DNA of 64,000 nucleotides from Aspidiotus rigidus (Eukaryota; Arthropoda; Insecta; Hemiptera; Diaspididae): contig JAVHKY010000013.1 of NCBI GenBank assembly GCA_035079385.1, positions 6,136,001 to 6,200,000 on the forward strand, written 5' to 3'. The notes below the pieces were generated by a model. The model had not been told where the DNA came from, searched no databases, and was given only the letters and a program-made list of their open reading frames with translations. The translations under genes and the position numbers were made by a program. Below are positions 1-12,100 of the stretch, in pieces. Position 1 is the first letter of the stretch, and each line of letters starts with the position of its first letter.

Positions 1-1246
1 AAAGTGTACACAGAGCGTACCACTCAACAGGTGATGTACGCCAAGAAAATGAGCGTGGAACACTCACGAGTTGAGAATGGAACCGATAGAATTTTTTTTT
101 TTTTTTTTTCAAAATTAGTTGAGGGTATTTTATATTCTGCGCTTGATGACGAGGAGACATAGTTTCGAGATTACAATTTCCGTACGTCGCGGATAGTATA
201 AATCGATTCTTATACATTATATACATGAGTAATGTAGATGAAGATGTCAATACTCCCGTAAATGGACGATTCTCATTTTCTGCACGTTGCGAATCGGCTC
301 CGTCTACCAATTCTCGCGTAAAATATACACATTTTTGCATTAGCCAGCGCACGTAGGACACGAATATACTTAGTTGAGAAAGAAAGAATATTTCGAATAC
401 CTTCGAGTTAATTTTCTCGTTCCCGATGCCCTCTCTGTACCCTCGCCCGCTACATCTCCCGACTGGAAATACACTCCGGCGTACGGTAAAGGCTCGTACG
501 TATGTATGGACGGAGAACAAAAACGTGCGGTAGCAAATACACGTAGATACACGAAGTTTTTATCCTGTCGTGGCACCAGGAAACGTGCTTTCGTGTTCCG
601 CGATAGTCGTCTTGAATAACAACCGTATGTATACGATAATCGCATGATAATCACGTAGTCTATGATGCTAACACATATCCCGCAGCAACTCATGAAACCA
701 TTGTCGTTGTTTTGTTCGGCTTCGTCGTCGCCTGCGCGCCTCTTTTTTTCTCTTCTTTCCAAACTATCATCTTTACAAGAAAAACGGAGGAACGCGCATT
801 GAATTACCACCACGAATGCGGGCTCCGAATTGAAAAATTTAAATACCGTATATGCGAGGCGAAACGAAGATGGCGTTGGTAGCGGTCATTACTTCACCCG
901 GGTATTAAGAATTATGATTGTGGATTGTCTGTTAGGCTATAGCAAGAATCTACAGGTAGCAAGGTTGAACACAAACTCCAGGATTTTCACCAAAATGATG
1001 TTACGACCCAAAATTGTGTTGTCCGAGCGCATTCATCGGACCTACAATTGAATACTACTGGATGAAACACCCTCTCGTTTACAAATTGAACTCGTTGTGA
1101 GTGGAGCAGTTTAAATCTAGTCATAAGAGCCTTCAATCGAGCACTAGTTTTGGCTTCGAGAATCACTCCATCAGCACTTGCATCGCTTCTTGAGTATTTA
1201 TGCCATCATACTGCGAAATGATTGATCCAATGCCAATCGCAGCGCT
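1..1246. other. 5' flank without a recognisable gene
   Basis: No coding exon could be supported here on either strand. The open frames at about 370-813 overlap on opposite strands and show no family motif. A poly-T run lies near 91-110. The stretch may be an upstream intron or 5' flank of ci, since the first visible ci exon (6127) starts in mid-codon. Confidence 0.4.
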
Positions 1247-1397
1247 ACATTTGTGACCTGTGATGCAAAATGATGCTCATTACCCACTGATAGGAACACC
1301 ATTTCTGTCTGATCGAATACCGTAAATAATCAGAAAGAAATGGTGTTCCTGCCAATAGGTAATGAGCATCCTTTTCTCATCGCAGGTCACATTTGTC
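1247..1397. mobile_element. MITE-like inverted repeat (~150 bp)
   Basis: Two arms of roughly 60-70 bases face each other around a short spacer. The left arm contains GTGACCTGTGATG and GATGCTCATTACC, and the right arm contains the reverse complements (GGTAATGAGCATC, CGCAGGTCAC). The inner part pairs AGGAACACCATTTCT with AGAAATGGTGTTCCT. There is no ORF. This looks like a non-autonomous DNA element that can fold into a hairpin. I could not fix a target-site duplication. Confidence 0.6.
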
Positions 1398-2155
1398 TAC
1401 ATTCCAATTCATTCATTCTTGCAATGTGATAGGTCGAAGTTCATATTTTCTTCTTAGTTATTTGATCTGCGTTTCTCTTACAATCACCCGGCCAAGCAGA
1501 TTTTCACTCTTGAAGTGCATTATTTTGTTGAGAAAGTGGTTTATTTCTTTCTTTTTTTGCTTCATATTTTCCACCAATTTCTACAGCTTTCCTTTTGTGA
1601 CATAAATATGTCTTTTCAAAAACGTGCCGGCTGAATTTTTCAACATAGAATATGTACTGCGGTAATGACGTCACAGAAAGGTATAGTTTTTAGGCGAAGG
1701 ATGACGACGTTACCAAGTTTTTCTTACAAAAGAGGGAACGCTTATCCAAATATACAGTAAAGTATATTGTTTGAGGAGGAACTAAATCAAGCTAAAAACG
1801 CAATGTACGTTTCAAGGTCATTAAAATAGGCTGGTCCTGTTTTACTGTTTGAGATGGCTAAACTAAGGCTTTAGAATATTGAGTGGTTGGATTTGTCGGA
1901 ATCGGGGAGAACCACGTTCTGTTGCCGTTACACAGCGCAGCATGAAAACAAAGAAATCTTCAGTCAATGCCATCAATCTACTAGAAATTATCGATATTTG
2001 TCGAGATATTTACATTTTTATTAACACACAACCTCATGGTAGCCTACTCGGCGTACAGATCATGTTTGGTCTTGTGACGCCACCTAATATTGACGGTGGA
2101 GCAAGAGAGGTTGAGGCCTCTGACTGCACATAGTTTATATGATTAACTAGCGGTG
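1398..2155. other. Non-coding stretch, nothing recognised
   Basis: Only short, motif-free open frames are present. I see no exon, RNA gene or clear repeat. Confidence 0.35.
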
Positions 2156-3720
2156 CGTCGTTGAAAAATGGCATGACTTAAAGGGACCCCCGCTTAGGCA
2201 ATTAGACATACTGCTTGGTCGCAACCTAGTCAGTGCTGCTTAGCCAATTGTATTAGCTGAAAACTTGGCTAAAAGCTAACCCTTCAAATTGATAGGCTTC
2301 GGCTATCAGCTAACGGATAACCCAAGTTTTATTCAAGTTTTAAGCCAAAAATAAGCTAAAGCGGACGCTTAATTAAGCGACTTAATAAGCGAAACAAAAA
2401 CTTATAACTTGAATAAGGCAATAACATATTTTTTCTAACAAAAACACGTTTTTCCAGTAAAAACACATTTTTTCCAACAAAAACATGTTTTGTACTTTCA
2501 GCTTCAAGCTTTAAGTTGAAACTCATAAGTCTTGAATAAGCTTCAAGTTTAAATAAAGATAACTTTTATTCCAAGTTGAAGCCTTGAGCTTAAGCAAAAA
2601 TAAATTTTATTCTAAGTTTAAGCCTTAAGTTTAAGGGAAAAGAAATTCTACTTTGAGTGTAAGTGTAAGCCTTAAGCTTGAGCCCTAAAGTTGACAGCCG
2701 TATTCCCAAACAAACAAAATAATTTTAAGTTTGCTTGAAGAACCGAAAAAAGAGGTTACTTAAGTGTTTTTTTGGGACTTTCTGGGATTCTTAAGTGCAC
2801 TTGAAATTATATTGTTTGTTTGGGAATACGGCTTTGAATCTCTTACCACCCTTGCTAATTTTGGGCAAAGATAGAATGGCTAACGGCTAATAGCTAAAAG
2901 CTAACGGCTAGAAGTAGGGGAGAGGGTTACTCCAATGTGGAGGGGGTGAGGTGTGGCGGAAGAAAAAATATTAGCCGTTAGCAATTCCAATTCGATTGGC
3001 TAACAGCTAAGCTGATGGCTAACGTGATTTCATTAGCTAGCTAACGGGCAACCAACAGAGCATTGCAGCCAGCCAAAAGCCGAAAGTGAAAGCCGAAAGC
3101 CAGCTGTATTATTCATGTTTTCCCAAACTGAAAGCCAAAGCCGAAGCTATATTTTTCAAGGTCGTAAGTTTAAGTCAAAAGCCGGAGTGTTTCATCAAAA
3201 TAGCCGAAAGCTAAAGTCAAAAGCCGAAAGTCAGCTGTATTTTTTAGGTACTTCCAAAGCTAAAAGCCAAAGCCAATGTTGTTTTTTAAAGTCTAAGCTG
3301 TATGATACGGCTGCAATGCTCTGGCAACCAAAGGTGTCAAGCAAATGCTGATTGACTTAAAACTAGCTTTTAGCTTCTTGCTTTATCAACGATTGGCTTA
3401 AAACTTGGCTATTGCTTTTTTGTCATTTTATTGGCTACTGAACGATTCGCTAATAGTGACAAAACTCCGGAGCGGAATGAACCATAATGAAAAGCAGCTG
3501 ATCAGTATTCGCTTTTGACTGGTTATTGGCTGAATGAAAAAATCATTGACTGGCTTTTGATTAACTTAAAAGCCAGTCAAAGATTGGCTGCTTCCTCTGC
3601 TTTAGCGATTAATGGCTTTTACTTGACACCTCTGCGGGCAACGGCTAGCTAATTTTGGATGAAAATTGCTCGGCTAATGGCTAATGACTTCGGCTTAGCT
3701 AAGCAGTCCTGCTATCAAAT
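2156..3720. repeat. Degenerate short-motif repeat region (GCTAA / AAGCTTAAG / AGCCGAAAGC)
   Basis: The stretch is built from imperfect repeats of short words such as GGCTAACGGCTAA, CTTAAGCTTGAGC and AAAGCCGAAAGC. They appear in both orientations, so the DNA can pair with itself in many registers. The part 2330-2690 has a recognisable reverse-complement relative at 21490-21775 in the same window. A discrete inverted-repeat element (2697-2832) lies inside. Open frames across it are by-products of the repeats. Confidence 0.6.
2697..2832. mobile_element. 136-bp MITE with ~34-bp terminal inverted repeats
   Basis: The left end reads GCCGTATTCCCAAACAAACA and the right end is its reverse complement, ending GGAATACGGC. 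The similarity continues for about 34 bases with a few mismatches. The interior is short and non-coding. Structure alone supports a non-autonomous transposon. The superfamily is unknown because no clear target duplication is visible. Confidence 0.65.
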
Positions 3721-6126
3721 TTCTACTGCCTCTTCCCTGTTGGGTCAAGCATTCTTCTTTGTATGATATTCCTAACGCGCTACGGATTACTGCGACCACA
3801 ATGTAGTCAAAGTAGCCTACTTCAGTTCCTTTATCTAACAGACCGATTCCCTAGTGATGTCACATTGTTGATAACAGTGAGTGATAGCGAGTCAAAGTAC
3901 CCACCCATATTTGTAATTGATATTACAATTATTGGGCCAATCATAATAAGAATACACATGGAACAATTCTATCACGTACAGATATTCAAAAACAAGATGT
4001 TCCTAACGTATTAGAGATCTCTATCTAGAGTCTAGAAGTTCTCTGGAATTTAAATATGTAGCCTTAATTTTTGACGTACTCCTTGTTTTTGAATACTAGT
4101 GAATGATTGAAACATTCCTGCCATATAAAGTTAAATTAACGTACATGCAAATAATGAATAGGAGAAAAAGAGGCTATATCAAGTATACCCGCATATCCTC
4201 TTTTCCTTGTGTTCATTATCTGCATATACGTCAATTCAACTTCGTACGGCAGATTCCTTGTGTATTCTCATGGGATTCTCTTTGACTATCATAGTCAAAG
4301 GGGATTCTACAATGGCTGCCCCAAAGTCAGAGGAGATGCTTAAGGTGACGAAAATGTAATGAACAAGTTCCCAACTTCAATGAAGCCGAACAGAACTGTA
4401 GAAGATTCACCGAGTCGTGCCAATCTTTTATTGTCAATCAGCTGCAGGAGAAGGTGGAGTATGATGGGGAGTAGGAGGTAAATGAACAAACGCAATTATC
4501 GCGTTTCGTTTTTTGCGACGTTTTTATGTTCTCGAAGCCGAACCGTAAATTTACCGCTACATAGGTAATACGAGAATAATATTGCTGTCGAAGCGGCTTC
4601 GTGGTTTTGTTGGCGTACTTGTGTTTCAAATTACGTATACATGATTCTGTTCAAAGGTTATACTAATTTCAAGAGTGTTGAAAAATGAATGTTAGCTCTT
4701 CAATTACGACCACGTTTGACCAGCTGCGAGTGGCGAGCGTGATATATTATGGTTTTATATTATTCGATAGTGAAAGAAAACGTCATCGCCGTATCGCCGT
4801 TGAGTGCCCTGTGAATGAGACAGAGTGCGATGTCGCGGCAGATTGGTGTGCGAATTGTGTACGTGCGAAACTGGTTTAACTCGTACATCATCGTCTGCCT
4901 GTCGCGACGTTTGCTCGATTTTTTCGCTCTTCTCTCTTATTTTGATGTTCACAATGATTTCGAGAACGCAGATGATCAGCGTGTAGCATTTTTTCTATCA
5001 TTTTTGCTACAGGGTCCGATCTTGGTTACGTGTAAAACAGCGTGATACAGTTTTGTGCTGCTGCGAGGGTGGACAAAAGATTCTCATCCTTTTTTACTTA
5101 AGAGGTTAGGCATTCGTAAAATAAAGGTTGTATGAACATATATTTTTTTTTCACGATTATTCTCATGTGGATTGTGCTCTCCTCCTTCACCCTCGCTGTA
5201 TTGGAAAAGTGGTTCGTAAGTGTTGCTCTCTCTTACTCGCGTGAACATAATCTTGGTTAGCGTACTGTTTGTTGCCCTTATTATTGGTGGGATGGTACTT
5301 TAGTTAGCCATCGATGATCTGTGTATATGATAAGCGAGTGCGGGCACAGTAGAGCGCGACTGGTGTAGTGAAATACGGGCTGTTCACAAATAGGAACCAC
5401 TGCCTTCTTAGCCAGAGTGAGACGAGTATAAACCGGCCCCGGGCGATCTATTCTCCTAAATCGTGTCAATAAGAAGAAAATAATGACTTCATCTGGAACT
5501 CTTCGCTATTGTGTGCTGCTTTTTGGAACAGGTTCACTTGTACGGATTTCTCTCCCTCTCCGAAATACTTTCTTCTCTTTTTTCCTTCCTCTTATTTCAT
5601 TCCTTCATCACATTTTCGTCGCTCGTTCGGTGGATCGTTCACGTTTGTTAAATCCTCCCTAACGTTTCTATTAAAGGCGTATAGATGGTGCAGCTTCATG
5701 CATGAATCTCGTTGCTAATTCACTAAGACATATAATTCATTTTAAATTGTTAGAGTGGTATAGTTGGGAAGGGTAAAGAACAGCCAGCAGAAACAAAAGG
5801 ATTAAACCAGTTACCAGTCACTGTATATATTTGTAAACATTTGGTAACGTCCGCCATCGAATTAATCTTGTCTTTTTATCTGTAATATGGGTACGTATTT
5901 CTCGTCGTTAGTCTGTCTCTTCTTACCGCCGCTTCGCCGATAATTGTTCGTCGTTTACGTTTTTATTAAAAAATATGCTGCTCGAACTAGACCGTTATCT
6001 TAAGTGGTACTGGTTATCGTATACTAGAAGTATTTGTAGTGTAAATCATCTCTTCCCTACCGAGGAGGAGAGGGTGCCTTGTGACCAGACCCGGATTAAA
6101 TATTTGTTTATTTTTATTTGTTTCAG
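3721..6126. other. Non-coding flank/intron upstream of first visible ci exon
   Basis: No exon with family similarity was found. Because the exon at 6127 begins with the last two bases of a codon, an upstream phase-1 exon must exist. The N-terminal part of Ci is therefore expected outside the window, or in a short exon here that I could not identify. ACAATGGCT at about 4311 followed by AAG|GTGACG resembles a small start exon, but it ends in phase 0 and does not fit the 6127 exon. Confidence 0.4.
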
Positions 6127-9100
6127 GCCTACCTTTTCCGAGTGAATACTTGGCACCACGTTCTCTAGCGGAGGTTCCTCCACCCTCGACCGTCGGTAGC
6201 TCCGAACTGCTGTTCCCTTTCGATGGTAATTTTCGAAGTTTGTTTTTTTTTCTTAAAAAATAGTACAATATCTATATGAGTATGTTGTTGTTTTATAGCG
6301 GCGAGAATGAGTGGTAGTCCACGCCCTGGTTCGGCTCGCCAAAATCGCAAACGCGCTCTGTCCAATTCACCGTACGAGAGTTTGGATTTGAATCAGGTGA
6401 TACGATACTCGCCGAATGCCTTAGCTTTTGTTGGTGGCGAATGCTCGCGCAGTTCCAGCTCTACAAGCGGTTCCTACGGCCACCTTTCCGCTCGATCGAT
6501 CAGCCCTAATGTGATGATGAATAATCGAATTCATCTTCATCAACTCCATACAGCTCATCAACTCCTACGTAGCGGAGCTATAGCATTGCCTGCACTCACT
6601 CACCGATCGCCTACTTCCAGTTTGTATCATTCGCCGTTGACGTCCGATGTCTGCTTAACAAAGATGGAGGTGAGAAATTACACGTATATTTTTACTGCAT
6701 TTTGTGTAGAATGAAGTATTCCATATCTCTGAGATGTTGAGCATCCTTTTTGGTCTGCCATCTTGAAAAAATTCCAAAAAACAGCAGAGCAAATTTTGAA
6801 TGACCTCTTGCTCTCTACCACACAGAAAATATCGAATGCTCATTGAAGCACTTGCTCGTGGTCACTTTCAAATTTACTGCTAGTTAAAATCAAAAATTGA
6901 TACTTGTATCCAGCTGAACATTTATTTTCGCGACGTGCGTTCGAAACGCCGGATACAAGTGTCAATTTTTGATTTTAACATAATTATTCGTATCCCCGTT
7001 TGAATTTCAACTTGTGTTTCCTGCAAGTGTTTACGATTTTTGTAATGCGAGCCTTTACAATCTATTTTCAAACAGTTGATGCACGATCCATGCGAACGAA
7101 TTCGAGCTGAAGCGGACACCAGTATGCCGATCTCGCAATTGCGTAAGCCGTCCCGTGTCAAACAAGAGATGAGACAGAACTCGCCGGAATCAGCTGGGGA
7201 ATGTAGAGAGGAGCCGCCCGACTTTTTAGAAACCAACTGTCACTGGAAAGATTGTTCTATGGAATTTCCGGTGCAAGGAGAACTGGTCAAGGTAATTTGA
7301 GAATTTCTTGTCGAATGACTGATTTTTATGGAGTGAGAACCTTTTAGGAAGAAGATGTGTACGTATGGTCATGAGAGGTGCAAAAGATATTACCAATTTT
7401 TTCAAAAAAATGACTCCCTGCTAGGCATCTCTAAATCAAGTCCAGCCTTTCCACCATTTAGTGACTGAAATCATAGAACTTTTACCCCAATGTGAAGGAA
7501 AATCCTATGAGAAATGCCCTTATCTCGTGCTTCTTGAAGAATTGTTGTTATAAATTGAACATCAAATGTTTTTACGTCGAAAAGTCTAAAAGATCCGTGC
7601 AGCTTTATAGAGGCGAATCCCAGTTAGTTACCTTACGGGATTTGAGTCGGCTACTCTCTGTAAGGATTTGCCACAAAATCATCCCTAGATCACGTAACTT
7701 TCTTCTACTTGTACTTTTCCCGTCTTCGAGGATTTTGAAAGTTATTTGACCTTAATAACGTCATAGCCTGATGATTGTAATTTTTGCAAGTCCCTCCTTC
7801 TGACTTCACACCTTTCTTCAAACTTTTTTTTTTTTAATCGATCAACCAAGAGTCTCTGCCTAAAATCCTTGGGCCCACCTCCACAGAGAGGTTCACAGCT
7901 CCAAATTTATTCAAGCCTCCTTCTTTATGAAGAATCGTAACTCGAAATTGCAAAATTAGGTCAAGGTCGTTGATGAAGTCATAAGGTTGGACGAAGATTT
8001 TTTCTTGAAGATGTAACCTCTATAGCTCGAAGTTGAAGAGTCTTAGCCCAGAGTGTTCCTCTAAGCCGATTAAGCCAAGATGATCCTCTCGGTTTAGCTT
8101 ATGTTTAGCCTGAAACTCCATGGTTACAGTCATAATTTACCTGTTTATAGCTTGGAATTTTTCCTCCTTTATGAAGGCTTACAGTTCAACATTTTTTCAA
8201 ATTCCTCCTTTGTAGACATTCATCACTCGAAGTTTTCTCAAGTCTTCTCCATGTAGGATCGGAGCTCGATATTTTTTCCCAAGGTTAAGAGGTCATTGAT
8301 GACGTCACAAAGCCAAAACGCGGATATTATCTTAGTATTGACAAAGACTCGGAGAAATTTGTCCACCAACCGGCGATTTTTTGAACTTGACTCAAGAGCT
8401 CTTTTTCTCGTTCTGTCAACTTTAACTTCCGAGTTATGTATGACGTTTGTGACTGACCACGTGTGAACATGACCGTAACCTATCGTGACGCCATTCATCT
8501 TGTCCAAACTAACCGTGTGAGCATCAGTGAAACGAAAGCGAACAAATGTCGGAGGAAAGTGCTTCTAAATTGGCGCTATTACACATTTTCATAATGTATT
8601 ATTCTTCTTCACAGCACATATTCAACGACCATATTGCGATAAACAAAAAATGCTTCGTCTGTCGTTGGCACGAATGCTCACGAGAAGAGAAACCGTTTAA
8701 GGCGCAGTACATGCTGGTCGTTCACATGCGTCGTCATACCGGCGAAAAGCCTCATAAATGCACGGTAAGTTTCTGCGCCAGAGCGCGACGTCGCGTCGAA
8801 CACCTCGGATTGCTTGGCGATTTTACGTGTAATAATATCCCGTGTACTTATCGTTTTCAGTTCGAAAATTGCTGTAAAGCTTACTCCCGATTAGAGAACC
8901 TGAAAACTCATTTACGATCTCATACGGGCGAAAAGCCTTACATGTGCGAATATCCGGATTGTCATAAAGCTTTCAGTAACGCGTCGGACAGAGCAAAACA
9001 TCAAAATCGAACGCACTCGAACGAGGTCCGAATGGTTTATCAATATGATATACGTATTAAGCTGCTCAATGTGTTAATACAAGATTCTCTTCTCCCCACC

Positions 9101-12100
9101 TACAGAAACCATATGTATGTAAGGCTCCAGGTTGTACCAAACGCTATACGGATCCAAGTTCCTTAAGAAAACACGTAAAAACCGTTCATGGGCCAGACTT
9201 CTACGCGAACAAGAAGCATAAAGGCAGCGCCGGTCCGAAAGATAATCCCGAAGACAGAGGTACCGGTGAGGCCTCTCCGTTACCAAGTGATGATATGCCG
9301 ATGAGCACGAAAACTGAGAGCATATCCAGCCCTAGCATTAAATCGGAGGTACGTTCGCTTACGCGAAACTAACTTGTAAGTATTACAATGAATCGTATCT
9401 AATTTACTTCATAATCCGCTTTCAGAGTACGAATTCACCTGGTCAGCAAGGAAGTCCCATGAATGTAGCTACTTTGTCTAATTTTGCCCCGTGTGATTTG
9501 ATGGAAGACGGTGAAATGTCTATTCCGGTGGTCGATAATGTTTGGCTCGACGAGAATATAGACTATGATGTAAGTAATGTCGCCAGACTTTATTCGCTTA
9601 GGCAATTCTTCGTACACTGCATTAAGACTTGTCGCATTCTCCAAATTTCAATTTTCTTGTTTTTCATACAGGATATGGACGATGGTTCGGGAAATGTTGT
9701 TGGAGCGTGTGTTGCCAGAGCTCCGGCGATGAATCCACATAGATTTATGTTAAGTATGAAAAAGAAATCGTTACCAGCAAGAGCGTCAATCTTGCCGCAA
9801 ATGCCCCCCAGTCATAGTAAGCATGAAAGAAATAATTTTTTTTTTTGTCTTCTCTACGAATTCAGTCTCTTTTAATACGTTGTTTTGTAACTATTTCAAC
9901 AGATAATCAAAAAGCATTTGGAAGTATAAACGATCTGAATAACCGAATAACCAATCTGAAAGTGGCTTCCAGCGAAACGACTCTCAGGCGAGATAGCGGT
10001 AACTCGTCAATAAGTACGTGTAACATGAGTACGAAGTCGTCGGATGTAGAGCCATCCAGTCGGAAGGGCAGCCAGTTTTCACAGGTAAATGATTATCGCC
10101 ATCGATTATTTTTCAATCAGTTCGCTCGGATCGAGTTACGTACCTACGTTCTATTAGAATTACGGAAATATAGAACGAGAACGACAAAACTCGTACATTT
10201 CGGCTAAACGTATGGAGGACGACGAACAGTTTTTGGCATTGGAGCGGGAAAGAATAACTTTGTCCCTTGTCTCGTGTCGTGTCGCTAGCCTCTTCATGAA
10301 TGCATGCCGCGCTTTTTTCTTTTCTTATAAAGCGAAGTGGTACAGTACCTGTGACTAAAGCGCTATTCGAAAGTACATTACAAATTCTCATATTTTTCTG
10401 TAGAATCGTATCGAAATCCATACTTTTCTGAAGAATCGAGCTTGAAATTTTTCCTAATCCATCTGAAGGTTTTGAAGCTTGAATTATTTCTGAGCCCCTT
10501 ATCTGCTGAATTTGAAAAATCTGGTGATCACGTTACAATAAGTATACTGATTTGTCTTTCGTCAGCCAAGATGGGCTAATTAGCCTGATTGGGAATTCAG
10601 TACCGCCAATTTGAATAACGCGATTATGACATCAGATAAAGAGGCACTTCGTTACAGAACAATTATCCAGTTGAATGATAGGTAGTTTTAGATGATTTTA
10701 GAAGTATTTTCAATGTTAAATTTAAGTATCCGTTTTCTGCTAAATCGTCAGGTATTGAAATGATCCTGTAAGATGTTAAGAATATTTCCATCTGTAGAAG
10801 ATGACGTTGAAACGGATGATTTTAATCCGATAAAAAATGTAGCGTATGAATCAAGTTTTTAAATCGCGCATCAGACGTACGAAACGATTCAATATTCTTC
10901 TAATGAAGAATTCACAATTATGCGGAACATTGATGTGTTATGATAGGGCTATCATCATAAATGGTTGCAGAGAATTTAAAATTCTTGTTCGAAGAATGAT
11001 TAATAAACTTCAGATGACGATATATGTACGTAATGAAGGAACACGCATGCTACTACATTTCCATATTCCAGTTTATCTCATCATCATTCCTTTCCAAAAT
11101 GATGATTGTGATAGTCTCAAGGTGGAAATAGGTACCCTACCTTAAAATGTCTTGAACATTCTACGAGATTACTCGAGAATCTGACGTCTAGAACGGATTT
11201 GAAGTTGACGTTGAAAATACTTCTAGTAAATTATCATCTAAACTGGGTACCTAGCTTCTCTTCTATCCTTTGATGGAATAGGTATTGAATATTTCTCAAC
11301 TAGACGTTCTCGCTGTTTGTTGGTGACTAGCCACATTTTTGTGTGCCCAGTAGTGATCACACCTTTGATATATTGATTGTACTGGTAAAATTACGAGAAT
11401 TGTTTTGTTAGTAAAACGTTTTAAACACAGGTGCAATGACTACAAGTATCGCCAACCGTTAAAAAAAATGAAAATTAGTCAAGTGTAATTGAGTCCGATT
11501 GAAAATACCTAATGTTTCTCATTTTTAGGCTAGAATTAACCTGTATGCTAAGAAAAGAGCATCAGTTAATCGTAAAAAAACAAAATTACCTTCTTTACAG
11601 AGGTTAAGCAACGCTTCCACATTTTACGATCCAATTTCGATAGGCTCGTCAGGACGATCCAGTCAAGTCGGTTTTCGTGCCTCTGGCCAGGTTAGTGTTT
11701 ACCATTTTTTACTACTATATATATCGTTCGTTAAAGGGAGACTTGCAATTGAGTAAATATTTTTTACTGCTTTACAGATGCAGACCATGGATAACTGCTA
11801 CAATATGTCACCTTTGGCCAACGAGAGTCGACGCATGTCTGAACCGTTGCAATCAACCGGCAAACCAATTCTCAGCCCAGAGCCTCCCAGATCTCAATCA
11901 GCCGTACCACCGCCAAATCTTCCTACAGAAGTGGACAACGACATTATCAATTTTCTTAATATTGTAAGTATTTTGTTCAAATCCAAGTATAAAGATATTC
12001 AGAGAACTGAGGTACTACTTAGGTTGTCAATCAAGAGTCTTGGCAACCAGACCAAAGGGTGTTTGGTGACACAATTGAACAGTTATCCTGTTGAATTGGA

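Noticed and set aside
370..813. 147-codon minus-strand frame near the window start
   Set aside because: No domain, signal or family motif, overlaps an equally unremarkable plus-strand frame, and no splice structure supports it.
4311..4347. Possible start exon ACAATGGCT...AAG|GTGACG for ci
   Set aside because: It ends in phase 0, whereas the 6127 exon needs a phase-1 upstream partner, and its peptide has no Gli similarity.
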